Positions 17,888 to 27,421 of a stretch of DNA of 64,000 bases are shown one piece after another. The DNA comes from SB11 sp037968475 (lineage in GTDB: Bacteria > Bacteroidota > Bacteroidia > UBA8524). The notes beneath the pieces were generated by a model. The model was given only the letters and a program-made list of their open reading frames with translations. It had not been told where the DNA came from and did not search any database. How positions within the stretch are numbered: the stretch's first letter is position 1; each line of letters begins with the position of its first letter. Position numbers and translations under genes: made by a program. The DNA lies in the NCBI GenBank assembly GCA_037968475.1, contig JBBKVO010000017.1, forward strand, positions 124,001 through 188,000, written 5' to 3'.

Positions 17888-18001
17888 TTGTTTTTTGTAA
17901 AAGATGGGGTGCTTTTAACTATAAAATAATAGCCGTTGTTTATGCACTTTGTATAATAGTTTGGTGGGGATGCTTCAAAATGTATATTTTTATATTTTAG
18001 T

Positions 18002-21000
18002 ATGCATAGTTGGCAAAAATATTTTCTTCTATTACTACTGCTTCAAGGTAGTTTGGGCTTGTTTGCGCAAGACTGTGAATGGCTTGATTTGATTGGTGAA
18101 GAATCTAAGTCGACCGTATTTGGCTATGGAATTACTTCATATAAAGACGAGATTATAGCCATAGGAAAATTTCAGGACAGTGTGGAAATAAATAATACTG
18201 TATACAAAGTTCAGGGAAAGTACAGTACAGCAGGTTATGTGATTAAATATAAGCCCGATAGCACAATTTTATGGTCTAAGTATTTCTATAGTACCAATAA
18301 TGGTAGGTCAAATTTGGAGTTTTTAGATGTAGAAACCGATGCAAACGGTAATATTTTTATTTCAGGTACTGTTAATGGAACAGCAGATTTTGGGAACGGT
18401 GTAATCATTTCTACACCATCTGTTACATCTCATATTGAAAGTTTTATACTGAAACTTGATTCTAATGGAAAAGCTAAATGGGCAACTACAATACGCACTG
18501 TTACCACAGGTAGTTTTCTTAATGATTTATCCATTACCGTAGATAACAATGGCGATGTAATAGCAGGGATAATGTTTACTAATGATATTACATTTACTGC
18601 TTCACCAGCTACCATACTATACAATTTACCGGCATTGTACGGTCGCCCTGATTTTTGTGCAGTAAAATATACAAGCAATGGTGGGTTTTTGTGGGCAAAA
18701 AAATATACTGATGTAAGTAGTGATTGGCTAGGTGATATTGGCTGTGATTCATCAAATAATATTTATCTGTTTGGTTCTACAACAGGTACGGGTTTTACTT
18801 TTGGCTCACAATCGTTTACTGGTAGTTGTAATGTGGTTTTAAAGGTAGACCCATCAGGAAACCCTATAAAAGGTGTGCAGATAAAAAATTCACTTCCTAA
18901 TTCAGCATTTTCTATGGTTGTATATCCTAATGGCAGGGTAGCAATTACCGGTTATGCAGGTGATAGTGTTGAGTTTCCAAATGCACCAAAAATATATAGA
19001 ACAGGTTATGGAACATTTAACTCTTATTTAGCTTTTTTTGATGAGAACCTAAATTATAAATGGTCTATAAAAGAGGAACCTGATTCAATAGCTTCTATAG
19101 GTTTTGTTGACATTTCACTTAAAAATGAGCATATATATGCGGTTGGTGTTTTCAGGAATGGTGTTACAAAATTTGGCGGATTTACTGCTAAATCGGTAGT
19201 AAACCCATCCAGTTCTCCATATTTATATAGCGCTGTACTTATATCAAAACTAGATACATTGGGTAATGTTCTGTGGCTCTCTTCTGGGAGTGATGATTCA
19301 TCCTTTTGTGCTGCATACGGTGCTACTACTGATACAAGGGGAAATGTATATATAAATGGTTCGTGGCGCGATTCGATAAATATTTTTGGTGTAGGTACTT
19401 CAGCCAGCACAGGTTTCAAATATTCTGCTTTTGTAGGCAAAATAGTAGACATTACAATTACTCGCGGTTATGTAAGGTCAGGCCCTTATTGTGCGGGCGA
19501 CACGCTAAAAGTGCCTTATACTACAACAGGCCCTTTTGAGTATGGCAATGAGTTTATAGCCGAGCTAAGCGATGAAAATGGAAATTTTACGGGAGGCGAA
19601 AGAGAACTAGGCAGAGTAACAGATACAGCAGGAGGCATTGTAAATGGGGTATTGCCCTTGTTTAATGTATTATCAAGCGGAAATTATAGAATACGGGTGC
19701 GCAGCACCTTGCCCACAGTGCAAAGTTTTTATTGGCGCGATACTTTACGATTACTGATTTATAGTAAAGATACTGCCAATGCGGGTGCTGATAGAAGTAT
19801 TTGCAAAGGGCAAAGCATTCAACTATCTACCACTGGGGGAACTAGCTGGAGCTGGACACCGGCAAAGTTTTTTAATACCATAGGCGATACCGTATCGCGC
19901 ACAGCGTTTGTTAAACCTGATTCGACCACTGAATACCGAATTATTATTAGCGATAGTTCAGGCTGCGGGGTGGTTGATACCGACTTTGTGAAAATTACGG
20001 TGCGCCCTCTTTTGGCCATGTCTATCCCCGATACTGTTTATATGTGTAAGGGTAGACCCTATACTATAAGTCCAACCATAACTGGTGGTGATAGCAGCAA
20101 GTACATTACTACCATAGTTGCCCGCGATTCGGCTTTGGTGTTAAAGCCCAGTACTTATTTGACTGTAAACCCTGATAAACCAAGAATATATTTTCTTTAC
20201 CTTACCGATAGTTGCTCGGCCTATAACATTAAAGATACCATAACGGTTATTCCGCAACAGGGGGTATCATTTACAGGTAGTTACGATACGCTTATTTGCA
20301 AAGGTGATACAGTATCCATCTCCCTTCAAACTCAAACCTGTGATGCCACTGCAATAAAATATTATTGGAATAATGGTGTAGGCACAGGGCAAAACAAAAA
20401 ACTATCGCCAAACCTAACTACACAATACAGGGTGATAGCAGTTGATACTATTAATCTAGCTGCCGATACCTTATTTTTCTCAGTAAATATAATCCCTAGA
20501 ATAAAAATACAAGCCACAAGTGATAGCACATTATGTGTGGGCAATCCTATAAATTTATCAGCAACAACACAAGGGGGTGATACCGCTACCCTAAAACAAT
20601 TTTGGACGGATATAGCCCAAACATTTACTACGTATAGCAAAACAATAGTGCAACAGCCCATTGTTACTACAACCTATATGGCCGTTGCTACCGACAAATG
20701 CCCTGCCAATGCTGATACTACTTATACAAAAATTACCCTGCGCGATAGCCTAAAAATAGCACTGCCCTATACCGATACTACATTGTGCTTTGGTAATAGC
20801 ATACAATTTGCACCCATAGCCACAGGCGGTTTGACAACAAACTACACCTATACATGGCTATTGCCCGATAACTCTACCGCGTCATCAAAAAACTTAATTG
20901 CTACACCAACCACAGGCACATCAGTATACAAATTATCATTGTTTGATGCTTGCACCAACTATACCGATTCAATTTTAATTACCACAACGGTATTGCCCCA

Positions 21001-22267
21001 ATTAAAAGCTCAACTGCCCGATAGTGTTTCGCTGTGTTATAATAATAAGTACACCCTTTATGCTAAAGCAAATGGAGGTGATGCGGCTAAGTATACCTTT
21101 AGTTTTATACTGCCCGACGGCAGTAGTATACAAGCAGATAGCTTGTCCATAATTGCTAAAACAACAGGCCTATACAAATTGGTTGTGAGTGATGGATGTT
21201 CTTTACCCGTACAAGATACCTCAACAATATTGGTAAAGGTATTGCCTTCTTTACAGCAAATACTTACCACAAAAGATACTTCGCTTTGCGCTGCAAGCAG
21301 GCTAATGCTTTCCACATCTATTTCAGGAGGGAAAGCAGGTGCATACTCAATACGATGGGTGGATAATAACGGCACAATGCTATCAACACAACGCACACTG
21401 TCTCTTTTAGCAAATGATAGCGGTTATATTGTAGTAACCGTTACCGATAACTGCTCAAGCCCTATTGCCGATACTGTAAAAATTAATGTATTGCCCACAC
21501 CTTCGGCCAAGTTTTCATTAGCAAATACCATAGGCTGTCCGCCACTTGATGTTCAGTTTATTGATAGCTCAACAAATCACAACCCTACAAAAAATATATG
21601 GCTAGCAAACAATAACAGTATACCTCTTACCAATGATATTTATCGTCTTACCAAAGCAGGGGAGTACTCAATAGGACTAAAAGTAAAAAATGATTTAGAG
21701 TGTGCCGATTCAGCCTACCAATACTATGCTATTAGAGTTTATCCGAAACCTATTGCCAATTTTACCACTTGGCCTGATTATATCGAAATTGGCAAACCTG
21801 TAACACTAAACAATACCAGCAGTTCAGCACAAAACTTTTGGTGGATATGGGGCGATGGCGATTCAACACAAAAAAGCGACAGGGTTCTTTTTCAATATAA
21901 TTATTCAGATACAGGCGATTTTTCAATAAAACTTATAGCCACCAATTCATACCAATGTACTGATACTGCCATTGTAAACCTTATTATTCACCCACCATTT
22001 ACCATTAGCATACCCAATGCGTTTACCCCCAATGGCGATGGGCTAAACGATGTATTTGCACCCACCGTTAGCGAGTTTAAACACTACACATTAAAAATAT
22101 GGAACAGATGGGGACAGCAATTGCTAAGTTGCGAAAGCCCTAACGGATGGGATGGAACTTACGATGGAGTACCTATGGAAACAGGCTCGTATGTATACAT
22201 TATTTCTTTTTTATCTAATGGAAATGAAAGAAGAACGGTAAGTGGTTCGGTACAGCTTATCAGATAA
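18002..22267 (+). CDS. Large secreted adhesin-like protein with gliding-motility/T9SS type B C-terminal domain
   Basis: A 1421-residue extracellular protein with signal peptide 1-23 (ending LFAQ). Residues about 40-490 contain SBBP-like beta-propeller repeats (patterns such as FISGTVNGTADFG and VYINGSWRDS). From about 600 there is a series of Ig-like or PKD-like modules of roughly 90 residues, each beginning near a D-x-x-x-C segment (for example DTLICKGDT, DSTLCVGNP, DTTLCFGNS). PKD domains follow near 1190-1310. The C-terminus (IPNAFTPNGDGLNDVF, then WNRWGQQLL and GWDGTYDG) is the CHU/gliding-motility type B sorting domain used by T9SS. It likely acts at the cell surface in adhesion or gliding. 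It diverges from yidC. Confidence 0.9.
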   Translation: MHSWQKYFLLLLLLQGSLGLFAQDCEWLDLIGEESKSTVFGYGITSYKDEIIAIGKFQDSVEINNTVYKVQGKYSTAGYVIKYKPDSTILWSKYFYSTNNGRSNLEFLDVETDANGNIFISGTVNGTADFGNGVIISTPSVTSHIESFILKLDSNGKAKWATTIRTVTTGSFLNDLSITVDNNGDVIAGIMFTNDITFTASPATILYNLPALYGRPDFCAVKYTSNGGFLWAKKYTDVSSDWLGDIGCDSSNNIYLFGSTTGTGFTFGSQSFTGSCNVVLKVDPSGNPIKGVQIKNSLPNSAFSMVVYPNGRVAITGYAGDSVEFPNAPKIYRTGYGTFNSYLAFFDENLNYKWSIKEEPDSIASIGFVDISLKNEHIYAVGVFRNGVTKFGGFTAKSVVNPSSSPYLYSAVLISKLDTLGNVLWLSSGSDDSSFCAAYGATTDTRGNVYINGSWRDSINIFGVGTSASTGFKYSAFVGKIVDITITRGYVRSGPYCAGDTLKVPYTTTGPFEYGNEFIAELSDENGNFTGGERELGRVTDTAGGIVNGVLPLFNVLSSGNYRIRVRSTLPTVQSFYWRDTLRLLIYSKDTANAGADRSICKGQSIQLSTTGGTSWSWTPAKFFNTIGDTVSRTAFVKPDSTTEYRIIISDSSGCGVVDTDFVKITVRPLLAMSIPDTVYMCKGRPYTISPTITGGDSSKYITTIVARDSALVLKPSTYLTVNPDKPRIYFLYLTDSCSAYNIKDTITVIPQQGVSFTGSYDTLICKGDTVSISLQTQTCDATAIKYYWNNGVGTGQNKKLSPNLTTQYRVIAVDTINLAADTLFFSVNIIPRIKIQATSDSTLCVGNPINLSATTQGGDTATLKQFWTDIAQTFTTYSKTIVQQPIVTTTYMAVATDKCPANADTTYTKITLRDSLKIALPYTDTTLCFGNSIQFAPIATGGLTTNYTYTWLLPDNSTASSKNLIATPTTGTSVYKLSLFDACTNYTDSILITTTVLPQLKAQLPDSVSLCYNNKYTLYAKANGGDAAKYTFSFILPDGSSIQADSLSIIAKTTGLYKLVVSDGCSLPVQDTSTILVKVLPSLQQILTTKDTSLCAASRLMLSTSISGGKAGAYSIRWVDNNGTMLSTQRTLSLLANDSGYIVVTVTDNCSSPIADTVKINVLPTPSAKFSLANTIGCPPLDVQFIDSSTNHNPTKNIWLANNNSIPLTNDIYRLTKAGEYSIGLKVKNDLECADSAYQYYAIRVYPKPIANFTTWPDYIEIGKPVTLNNTSSSAQNFWWIWGDGDSTQKSDRVLFQYNYSDTGDFSIKLIATNSYQCTDTAIVNLIIHPPFTISIPNAFTPNGDGLNDVFAPTVSEFKHYTLKIWNRWGQQLLSCESPNGWDGTYDGVPMETGSYVYIISFLSNGNERRTVSGSVQLIR

Positions 22268-22292
22268 GCCAAAATAGTATAATTTTGCCTTT

Positions 22293-23390
22293 GTGAAGAT
22301 TAAAGAAATTACCCAATACCTTGAAACTATTGCTCCGCTGGCCTTGCAAGAAAGCTACGACAATAGCGGATTGTTGGTAGGCAATAAAGATACTGAAGTT
22401 ACCAAAGTACTTATTAGCCTTGATTGTATAGAAGATGTGGTGCAAGAAGCTATTGATAAGGGGTGTAACCTTATCATCTCTCACCATCCTATAATTTTTA
22501 GCGGACTAAAACGCCTTAATGGCAGCAATTATATAGAGCGTACGGTAATAAAAGCCATACAAAATAATATAGCCCTGTATGCCATCCACACCAATCTTGA
22601 TAATGTGCTGCACAACGGCGTTAACCAAAAAATAGCACAAAAACTGGGGCTTGAAAACACTAAGATATTATCTCCCAAAAGAGATATACTATGCAAGCTG
22701 GTTACTTTTTGCCCTACTGCAACTGCACAGCAAGTGCGTGATGCCATTTTTGCGGCAGGTGCGGGACATATTGGCAACTATGATGAGTGCAGCTTTAACA
22801 GCCAAGGTATAGGCACTTTTAAGGGTAATGAAGAGGCTACTCCCTTTGTAGGAAATATAGGTGAGCAGCATAATGAAGAAGAAGTGCGTATTGAAACCGT
22901 ATTCCCTACCCATTTGCAAGGGGCAGTAATAAATGCACTGTTACAAGCCCATCCTTACGAAGAAGTAGCCTACGATATATACGCCTTAAAAAATAAACAC
23001 GCGCAAATAGGGGCAGGCATTATTGGTACACTAGGCCAAGCTCTTGATGCTAATGATTTTTTAGCTTTGCTAAAAAATGAACTAAAGGCAGAAGGTATAC
23101 GCTATACTCCTATCAATAAAAGGATACAGAAAGTAGCCGTTTGTGGTGGTTCGGGTAGTTTTGTATTGCGCGATGCAATAGCCCAAAGCGCTGATGCTTT
23201 GGTAACAGCTGATTTTAAATACCATCAGTTTTTTGATGCAGAAAACAAGCTAATGATAGCGGATGTTGGACATTATGAAAGCGAACAATATACAATTGAA
23301 CTTTTGGCAGAGATTTTGAATAAAAAATTTAGTACCTTTGCGGTTCTTTTTTCACAAGTAAATACAAACCCAATAAAGTATTATAAATAA
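22293..23390 (+). CDS. Nif3-like dinuclear metal-centre protein
   Basis: A 365-residue member of the Nif3/YbgI/YqfO family, ring-shaped hexamers with a two-metal site of uncertain biochemical role (GTP cyclohydrolase I type 2 in older annotation). The N-terminal half has YDNSGLLVG, LISLDCIEDVVQEA, and ISHHPIIFSGLKRL with the metal-binding His pair; IHTNLDN follows. A central insert of about 115 residues (130-245) matches the long YqfO-type form, and the C-terminal half has TADFKYHQFFDA and DVGHYESEQ. The start is GTG at 22293. It overlaps the next gene (zinc-ribbon protein) by one base, an arrangement common for Nif3 in this phylum. Confidence 0.93.
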   Translation: MKIKEITQYLETIAPLALQESYDNSGLLVGNKDTEVTKVLISLDCIEDVVQEAIDKGCNLIISHHPIIFSGLKRLNGSNYIERTVIKAIQNNIALYAIHTNLDNVLHNGVNQKIAQKLGLENTKILSPKRDILCKLVTFCPTATAQQVRDAIFAAGAGHIGNYDECSFNSQGIGTFKGNEEATPFVGNIGEQHNEEEVRIETVFPTHLQGAVINALLQAHPYEEVAYDIYALKNKHAQIGAGIIGTLGQALDANDFLALLKNELKAEGIRYTPINKRIQKVAVCGGSGSFVLRDAIAQSADALVTADFKYHQFFDAENKLMIADVGHYESEQYTIELLAEILNKKFSTFAVLFSQVNTNPIKYYK

Positions 23391-24136
23391 TGGAAGTTAC
23401 CATTGAAGAAAAACTTAAAGCGTTGCACGAGCTTCAACAAATAGACTCTGAAATAGACAAACTTAGGGCTGTTAGAGGTGAACTACCTATGGAAGTTTCT
23501 GACCTTGAAGATGAAATTGCAGGGCTTGAAACCCGTTTATCAAAATTTAATGATGAGATAGGCGAATTTGAAGAGCATATACAAAACAACAAAAACAAGA
23601 TTAAAGATGCCCAAGCACTTACTAAAAAGTACGAAGGCCAACTAACCAACGTAAAAAACAACCGTGAGTTTGATGCGTTGAATAAAGAAGTTGAAATACA
23701 AGGCCTAGAAATTATGGCTGCCGAAAAGCGTATTGGTGAGTGGAAAAGGTCGATAGAATTGAAAAAAGAACTTATCGAAAGCTCTACCAAAGATTTAGAT
23801 GGTCGTAAAATTGACCTTGCTACCAAAAAGAAAGAACTTGACAATATAGTAGCTGAAACTGAAAAGGAAGAAGGCGTACTAATGAAAGGTCGCGAAAAAG
23901 CTGAAAAGAAAATTGAAGAACGCTTGCTTACCGCATACAACCGCATACGTGGTTCAGTAAAAAATGGTATTGCAGTAGCATCAGTTTCTCGTAATGCTTG
24001 TAGCGGTTGTTTTGGTAATATTCCACTTCAAATGCAATCAGATATTCGCCAAAGCAAACGTATTATTATATGCGAACACTGTGGCCGTATTTTGGTTAAT
24101 GATAGGGTAGAAGAGGAAGTTGCAGTAGCTGAATAA
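23390..24136 (+). CDS. CT398-like coiled-coil protein with C4 zinc ribbon
   Basis: A 248-residue protein: a long antiparallel helical hairpin (about 10-180, heptads rich in Glu, Lys, Leu) followed by a C-terminal zinc ribbon with two cysteine pairs, CSGC (near 202-205) and CEHC (near 227-230). This is the CT398/DUF164 family, often next to Nif3 in Bacteroidota as here (one-base overlap). In Chlamydia a member has been linked to RNA polymerase sigma factor and secretion; that role is not shown here. A strong terminator-like hairpin lies 35 nt after its stop, inside the next reading frame. Confidence 0.92.
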   Translation: MEVTIEEKLKALHELQQIDSEIDKLRAVRGELPMEVSDLEDEIAGLETRLSKFNDEIGEFEEHIQNNKNKIKDAQALTKKYEGQLTNVKNNREFDALNKEVEIQGLEIMAAEKRIGEWKRSIELKKELIESSTKDLDGRKIDLATKKKELDNIVAETEKEEGVLMKGREKAEKKIEERLLTAYNRIRGSVKNGIAVASVSRNACSGCFGNIPLQMQSDIRQSKRIIICEHCGRILVNDRVEEEVAVAE

Positions 24137-24159
24137 AAATTAAAATCATCATCACACAA

Positions 24160-25689
24160 GTGGTAACATATAAAAAGCCCCTGCCGAAAAAAAGCACGGG
24201 CTTTTTTTCATTAATAGCCTTTGTATTGCTATTGTGCTGTACTGTGCAAAATGCTTTTGCAACATTTGATTATAGTGCCCAGTACCAAAAGGCAATGAAT
24301 GAAATTTTGAGCCTTAGGCTTGAAAATGGAAGAGCAATACTAAACCAAGCTAAAATTACTGAACCCAACAACCAGTTATTGATGTTGGCCGAAGACTATA
24401 TCGATTTTTTTACCATACTGATAAATGAAAATAAAGCGGAGTACGAAAAGCTGGTAAAAAACAAATCAGCACGTATTAGCCAAATAGAAAAGGGAGATAA
24501 AAAATCGCCTTGGTACAATTACAGCAAAGCCGAAATATACATACACTGGGCTACCAACCGCATACGCTTTGGCGACTATATAAAAGCTGCTACCGAAATT
24601 CGCGAAGCCTATAAGCTGCTTGAAGAGAATATTAAAAACCATCCCGATTTTTTACCCAACAACAAAACTATGGGCATGCTTGAAACCCTTGTGGGTACTG
24701 TGCCCGAAGGATACCAGTGGGTTGTAAACATAGTAGGCATGGATGGTGATATTAATATGGGAATGGATAAAATTAAGTTGGTTATCAACTCTAAATCAAC
24801 CCAAACATACGTCCCTCAGCTAAAACAAGAAGCACTATTTATATACGTTTACTTGCAAATGTTTATAGTAAAAAAGCCACAAGAGGCTTGGGATTTGGTA
24901 GAGAAACATACTACAGACTATAAAACAAACTTACTTAGTTGTTATCTACGTGCTAATATTGCCCTTAAAAGTAAAAAAACAAACGAGGCCATTACTGTAT
25001 TGCAAAGTCGCCCACGCGGAAAAGAATACCACAAATTTTATTATTTAGATTACCTATTAGGCACCGCTAAACTATTTAGAGGCGATGACGATGCGCACAC
25101 CTATTTTAAAATATATGTATCGTTTCATACAGGCACAAACTTTATAAAAAGTGCATATATGCGCCTATCGTGGTTTTATTTTTTAGAAGGGGACGAAGAA
25201 AAATACAACATATACCGTTCTATGGTAAAAACGCTAGGTACGGCTGATGTAGAAGAAGATAAACGCTCCCTAAAAATGGTAGAAAGTGGCAAAAGTCCGG
25301 ATAAAACCCTACTTGTTACCATGTTGGCCTTTGATGGAGGTTATTACACCAAAGCCATTAATACACTTAATGCCAAAAAAGTTAGCGACTATGCTGATGC
25401 CGAGCTAAGGCTTGAATACAGCTATCGTAAAGCCCGTGTGCTGCACGAACAAGGTAATACCGATGCTGCGGTAGACTTGTATAAATTGGTGATGGAAGAA
25501 GGCAAAGACCAACCCTATTACTTTGCTGCCAATAGCAGCCTTATGCTGGGTGATATTTATGAAGACCTAAAATTGTATAGCACCGCTTGTGGTTATTACA
25601 AACGCTGTTCAAAATTCCCCAATAAAGAGTACCGCAATAGCATACAGCAAAAAGCCAAAGCAGGTATAGAACGTATTGGCTGTAAATAA
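24160..25689 (+). CDS. TPR-like secreted protein of unknown function
   Basis: A 509-residue helical protein. The N-terminus MVTYKKPLPKKSTG plus a hydrophobic stretch (about 16-34) ending NAFA reads as a signal peptide, so it is probably periplasmic. The remainder is made of helix pairs typical of TPR/SEL-type solenoids (for example YRKARVLHEQGNTDAAVDLYKLV and AANSSLMLGDIYEDLKLYSTACGYYKRC), and loosely resembles the Iml2/TTC39 group of TPR proteins. The start is GTG. A terminator-like hairpin spans codons 5-16, so expression could be attenuated or the start may be misplaced, although no later start keeps the signal peptide. It follows the zinc-ribbon gene by 23 nt. Confidence 0.82.
   Translation: MVTYKKPLPKKSTGFFSLIAFVLLLCCTVQNAFATFDYSAQYQKAMNEILSLRLENGRAILNQAKITEPNNQLLMLAEDYIDFFTILINENKAEYEKLVKNKSARISQIEKGDKKSPWYNYSKAEIYIHWATNRIRFGDYIKAATEIREAYKLLEENIKNHPDFLPNNKTMGMLETLVGTVPEGYQWVVNIVGMDGDINMGMDKIKLVINSKSTQTYVPQLKQEALFIYVYLQMFIVKKPQEAWDLVEKHTTDYKTNLLSCYLRANIALKSKKTNEAITVLQSRPRGKEYHKFYYLDYLLGTAKLFRGDDDAHTYFKIYVSFHTGTNFIKSAYMRLSWFYFLEGDEEKYNIYRSMVKTLGTADVEEDKRSLKMVESGKSPDKTLLVTMLAFDGGYYTKAINTLNAKKVSDYADAELRLEYSYRKARVLHEQGNTDAAVDLYKLVMEEGKDQPYYFAANSSLMLGDIYEDLKLYSTACGYYKRCSKFPNKEYRNSIQQKAKAGIERIGCK
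24172..24208 (+). terminator. Terminator-like hairpin within the 5' end of the TPR gene
   Basis: AAAAAGCCC (24172-24180) pairs with GGGCTTTTT (24198-24206), with a C-C mismatch and a further TGC/GCA pair around the loop, then the T run continues to 24208. It lies downstream of the zinc-ribbon gene stop but inside the first codons of the TPR gene. Confidence 0.6.
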
Positions 25690-25703
25690 GAAACTCTAGT
25701 TTA

Positions 25704-26101
25704 GAATTTCAGATTTGAAATTTATAATTCACCTATGCTGGAAAGCGTTCGCTTGTGCCAAAAATAGAGAGCGTATCGGCTCGGTGATATTTACAATTGG
25801 GTGTTCTTTTCATCCCCCTGCCCCCTTCGCTTACACACTTATGTTTCGCTCCGCTCAATATGACAGTCCACAAGAGGGACAACGCAGTGCTATATTTTTA
25901 GCAACGCATGGGTACAGGGCTTCCAAATTATAGGGTTGATGAGAATTTTTAGATTTTTTTCCTGTTAATTTTTGAATTTCAGATTTGAAATTTCTAATAT
26001 ACCTATGCTGGCTCAAGCGTCCGCTTGTGTCTAAAAATAAAGAGCGTCCGCTCTACGTAAAAAGTTATCTGTTTGATAGTTTAGAATTTCAGATTTCTAA
26101 C
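25704..26101. repeat. Direct repeats with short palindromes (421-bp intergenic stretch)
   Basis: This gap between convergent genes holds two direct repeats, 25704-25772 and 25974-26046, that share GAATTTCAGATTTGAAATTT, then ACCTATGCTGG, then palindromes (AAGCGTTCGCTT in one, AAGCGTCCGCTT and AGAGCGTCCGCTCT in the other). A shorter third copy of the first part is at 26082-26099. The 200 bp between the copies has no convincing gene; the ORF there is not protein-like. Confidence 0.65.
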
Positions 26102-26110
26102 TTCCCAATA

Positions 26111-26770
26111 CTACTCTTTCCACAAAAAAGAAAATAAAATATAAGCCAGTGCGGCAATGGCAAGATAAAAAGCAAACAATACTAAACTATCGCGCAAAAT
26201 AATACTGTTTGATAAGCCATCCATAGCCCCTTTAGATGCTTTAATAGTAACCAACAGCAAAGGGATAATAGCAGGTATACTTAGCACAGGCATAAGCAAA
26301 TTGCTATTGCCCGCCTTTGATGCAATGGCAGAAGTCATAGATAAAACAGCCGAAAAGCCCAAGCTGCCCAGCATAGCTACCAACAAAAACATAGGCACAT
26401 CATCGGCCATGCGACCCATTAGCAAGCTGTAAAAAGTAAAACACAGGCCGCACATCACCATCATTAGCAAGCTATTGTATACAATTTTTGATACTATTAT
26501 TGCTTGCGGGCTAGCCACTTGGTAGTAGTACAACCATCGGCCGCGCCCCTCTTGTATAAAGCTTTTGGCCGTACTGCTTACCGATGTAAACAAAATAATA
26601 ATCCAAAAAACAGCATTCCATGCAGGCTTATCGTTTAGCTTTACCGATAGGTAAGTAACAAAAACTGCGGCCACCACATATAATAAAATACCGTTAATAG
26701 CGTAACGTTGGCGCCATTCTTGCCTGATATCTTTTGCTATAAGGTGCTTCACCTCAGTTAGTAGTGCCAT
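26111..26770 (-). CDS. ccmB: Haem exporter protein CcmB
   Basis: The membrane subunit of the CcmAB(CD) ABC complex of cytochrome c maturation, which acts with the haem chaperone CcmE. The 219-residue protein has six predicted helices and family motifs: KDIRQEWRQRYAINGILLY at the N-terminus, WIIILFTSVSSTAKSFIQEGRGRWLYYYQVASP (about 56-88) where the family has the conserved ExxxGT/R-LYxLxxSP stretch, and PVLSIPAIIPLLL near 160. Length is normal. No ccmA or ccmC is adjacent; downstream is the repeat-containing gap, so the rest of the system lies elsewhere. Confidence 0.9.
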   Translation of the reverse strand: MALLTEVKHLIAKDIRQEWRQRYAINGILLYVVAAVFVTYLSVKLNDKPAWNAVFWIIILFTSVSSTAKSFIQEGRGRWLYYYQVASPQAIIVSKIVYNSLLMMVMCGLCFTFYSLLMGRMADDVPMFLLVAMLGSLGFSAVLSMTSAIASKAGNSNLLMPVLSIPAIIPLLLVTIKASKGAMDGLSNSIILRDSLVLFAFYLAIAALAYILFSFLWKE

Positions 26771-26873
26771 GCCGCAAAATTAGTGTAAAATATAACAATG
26801 CTTTAAAAACGCATATAGAAGGTTTTACTTGCTGATTTTGTTTAATTTTGACCGCCAAATTTTTACAGAACAC

Positions 26874-27344
26874 ATGATATACGAGTTTGAACCCCTAAAC
26901 AAAGAAGAAAAAGATGTGCTACTAAAAGCACCCGCGCTTATAGCAGTATTAATAGCAGGCGCTGATGATAGTATTGACCAACATGAACTAAAAAGAGCTG
27001 TTGAGTTGGTGAATATCAGAACGTTTTCTGAAAAACAAGATTTGCACCCTTACTACCAAGAGGTAGAAAAAACAATTCAACAAGATATAGCCGATATAAT
27101 AGCAGCACTTGCTGATACAGCTACCGAAAGAAACCCAATAATTAGCGACGAGCTAGCCAAAGTGAACAAACTATTGTTACGCATAAAAGCTAAGTTTGCT
27201 CGCGACCTTTATGCTAGCTGGATAAGCTATGCACACCTTATAGCCCAATCGTGGGGAGGTGTTATGGGCATTAACTCTGTTGGTTTGCACGAAAAACAAT
27301 GGAGAGACCTACCCATGATAAATGAACCTGCCGCCGCAGAATAG
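26874..27344 (+). CDS. Hypothetical helical protein, TerB-like
   Basis: 156 residues from ATG at 26874 (an upstream in-frame start at 26829 adds 15 residues that look like untranslated leader). The sequence is all-helical and acidic. Its opening LLKAPALIAVLIAGADDSIDQHELKRAVEL resembles the TerB/DjlA fold, where an acidic D-x-x-D-x-x-E segment binds a metal, but the match is partial. A Trp-Ser-Gly-containing stretch (YAHLIAQSWGG) lies near the C-terminus. No signal peptide or membrane segment. It starts divergently from ccmB, upstream of the biotin carboxylase gene, with a 77-nt gap. Function unknown. Confidence 0.7.
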   Translation: MIYEFEPLNKEEKDVLLKAPALIAVLIAGADDSIDQHELKRAVELVNIRTFSEKQDLHPYYQEVEKTIQQDIADIIAALADTATERNPIISDELAKVNKLLLRIKAKFARDLYASWISYAHLIAQSWGGVMGINSVGLHEKQWRDLPMINEPAAAE

Positions 27345-27421
27345 TACCATGCTAACAATATTTATTTACCCCTTTTTATAATTGGGGTAAAACTTCATTT
27401 TCCAATTTTTACTAGCAACCA

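Noticed and set aside
25715..25933. 72-residue reading frame between the TPR gene and ccmB
   Set aside because: It spans the direct repeat and has no protein-like composition or start context.
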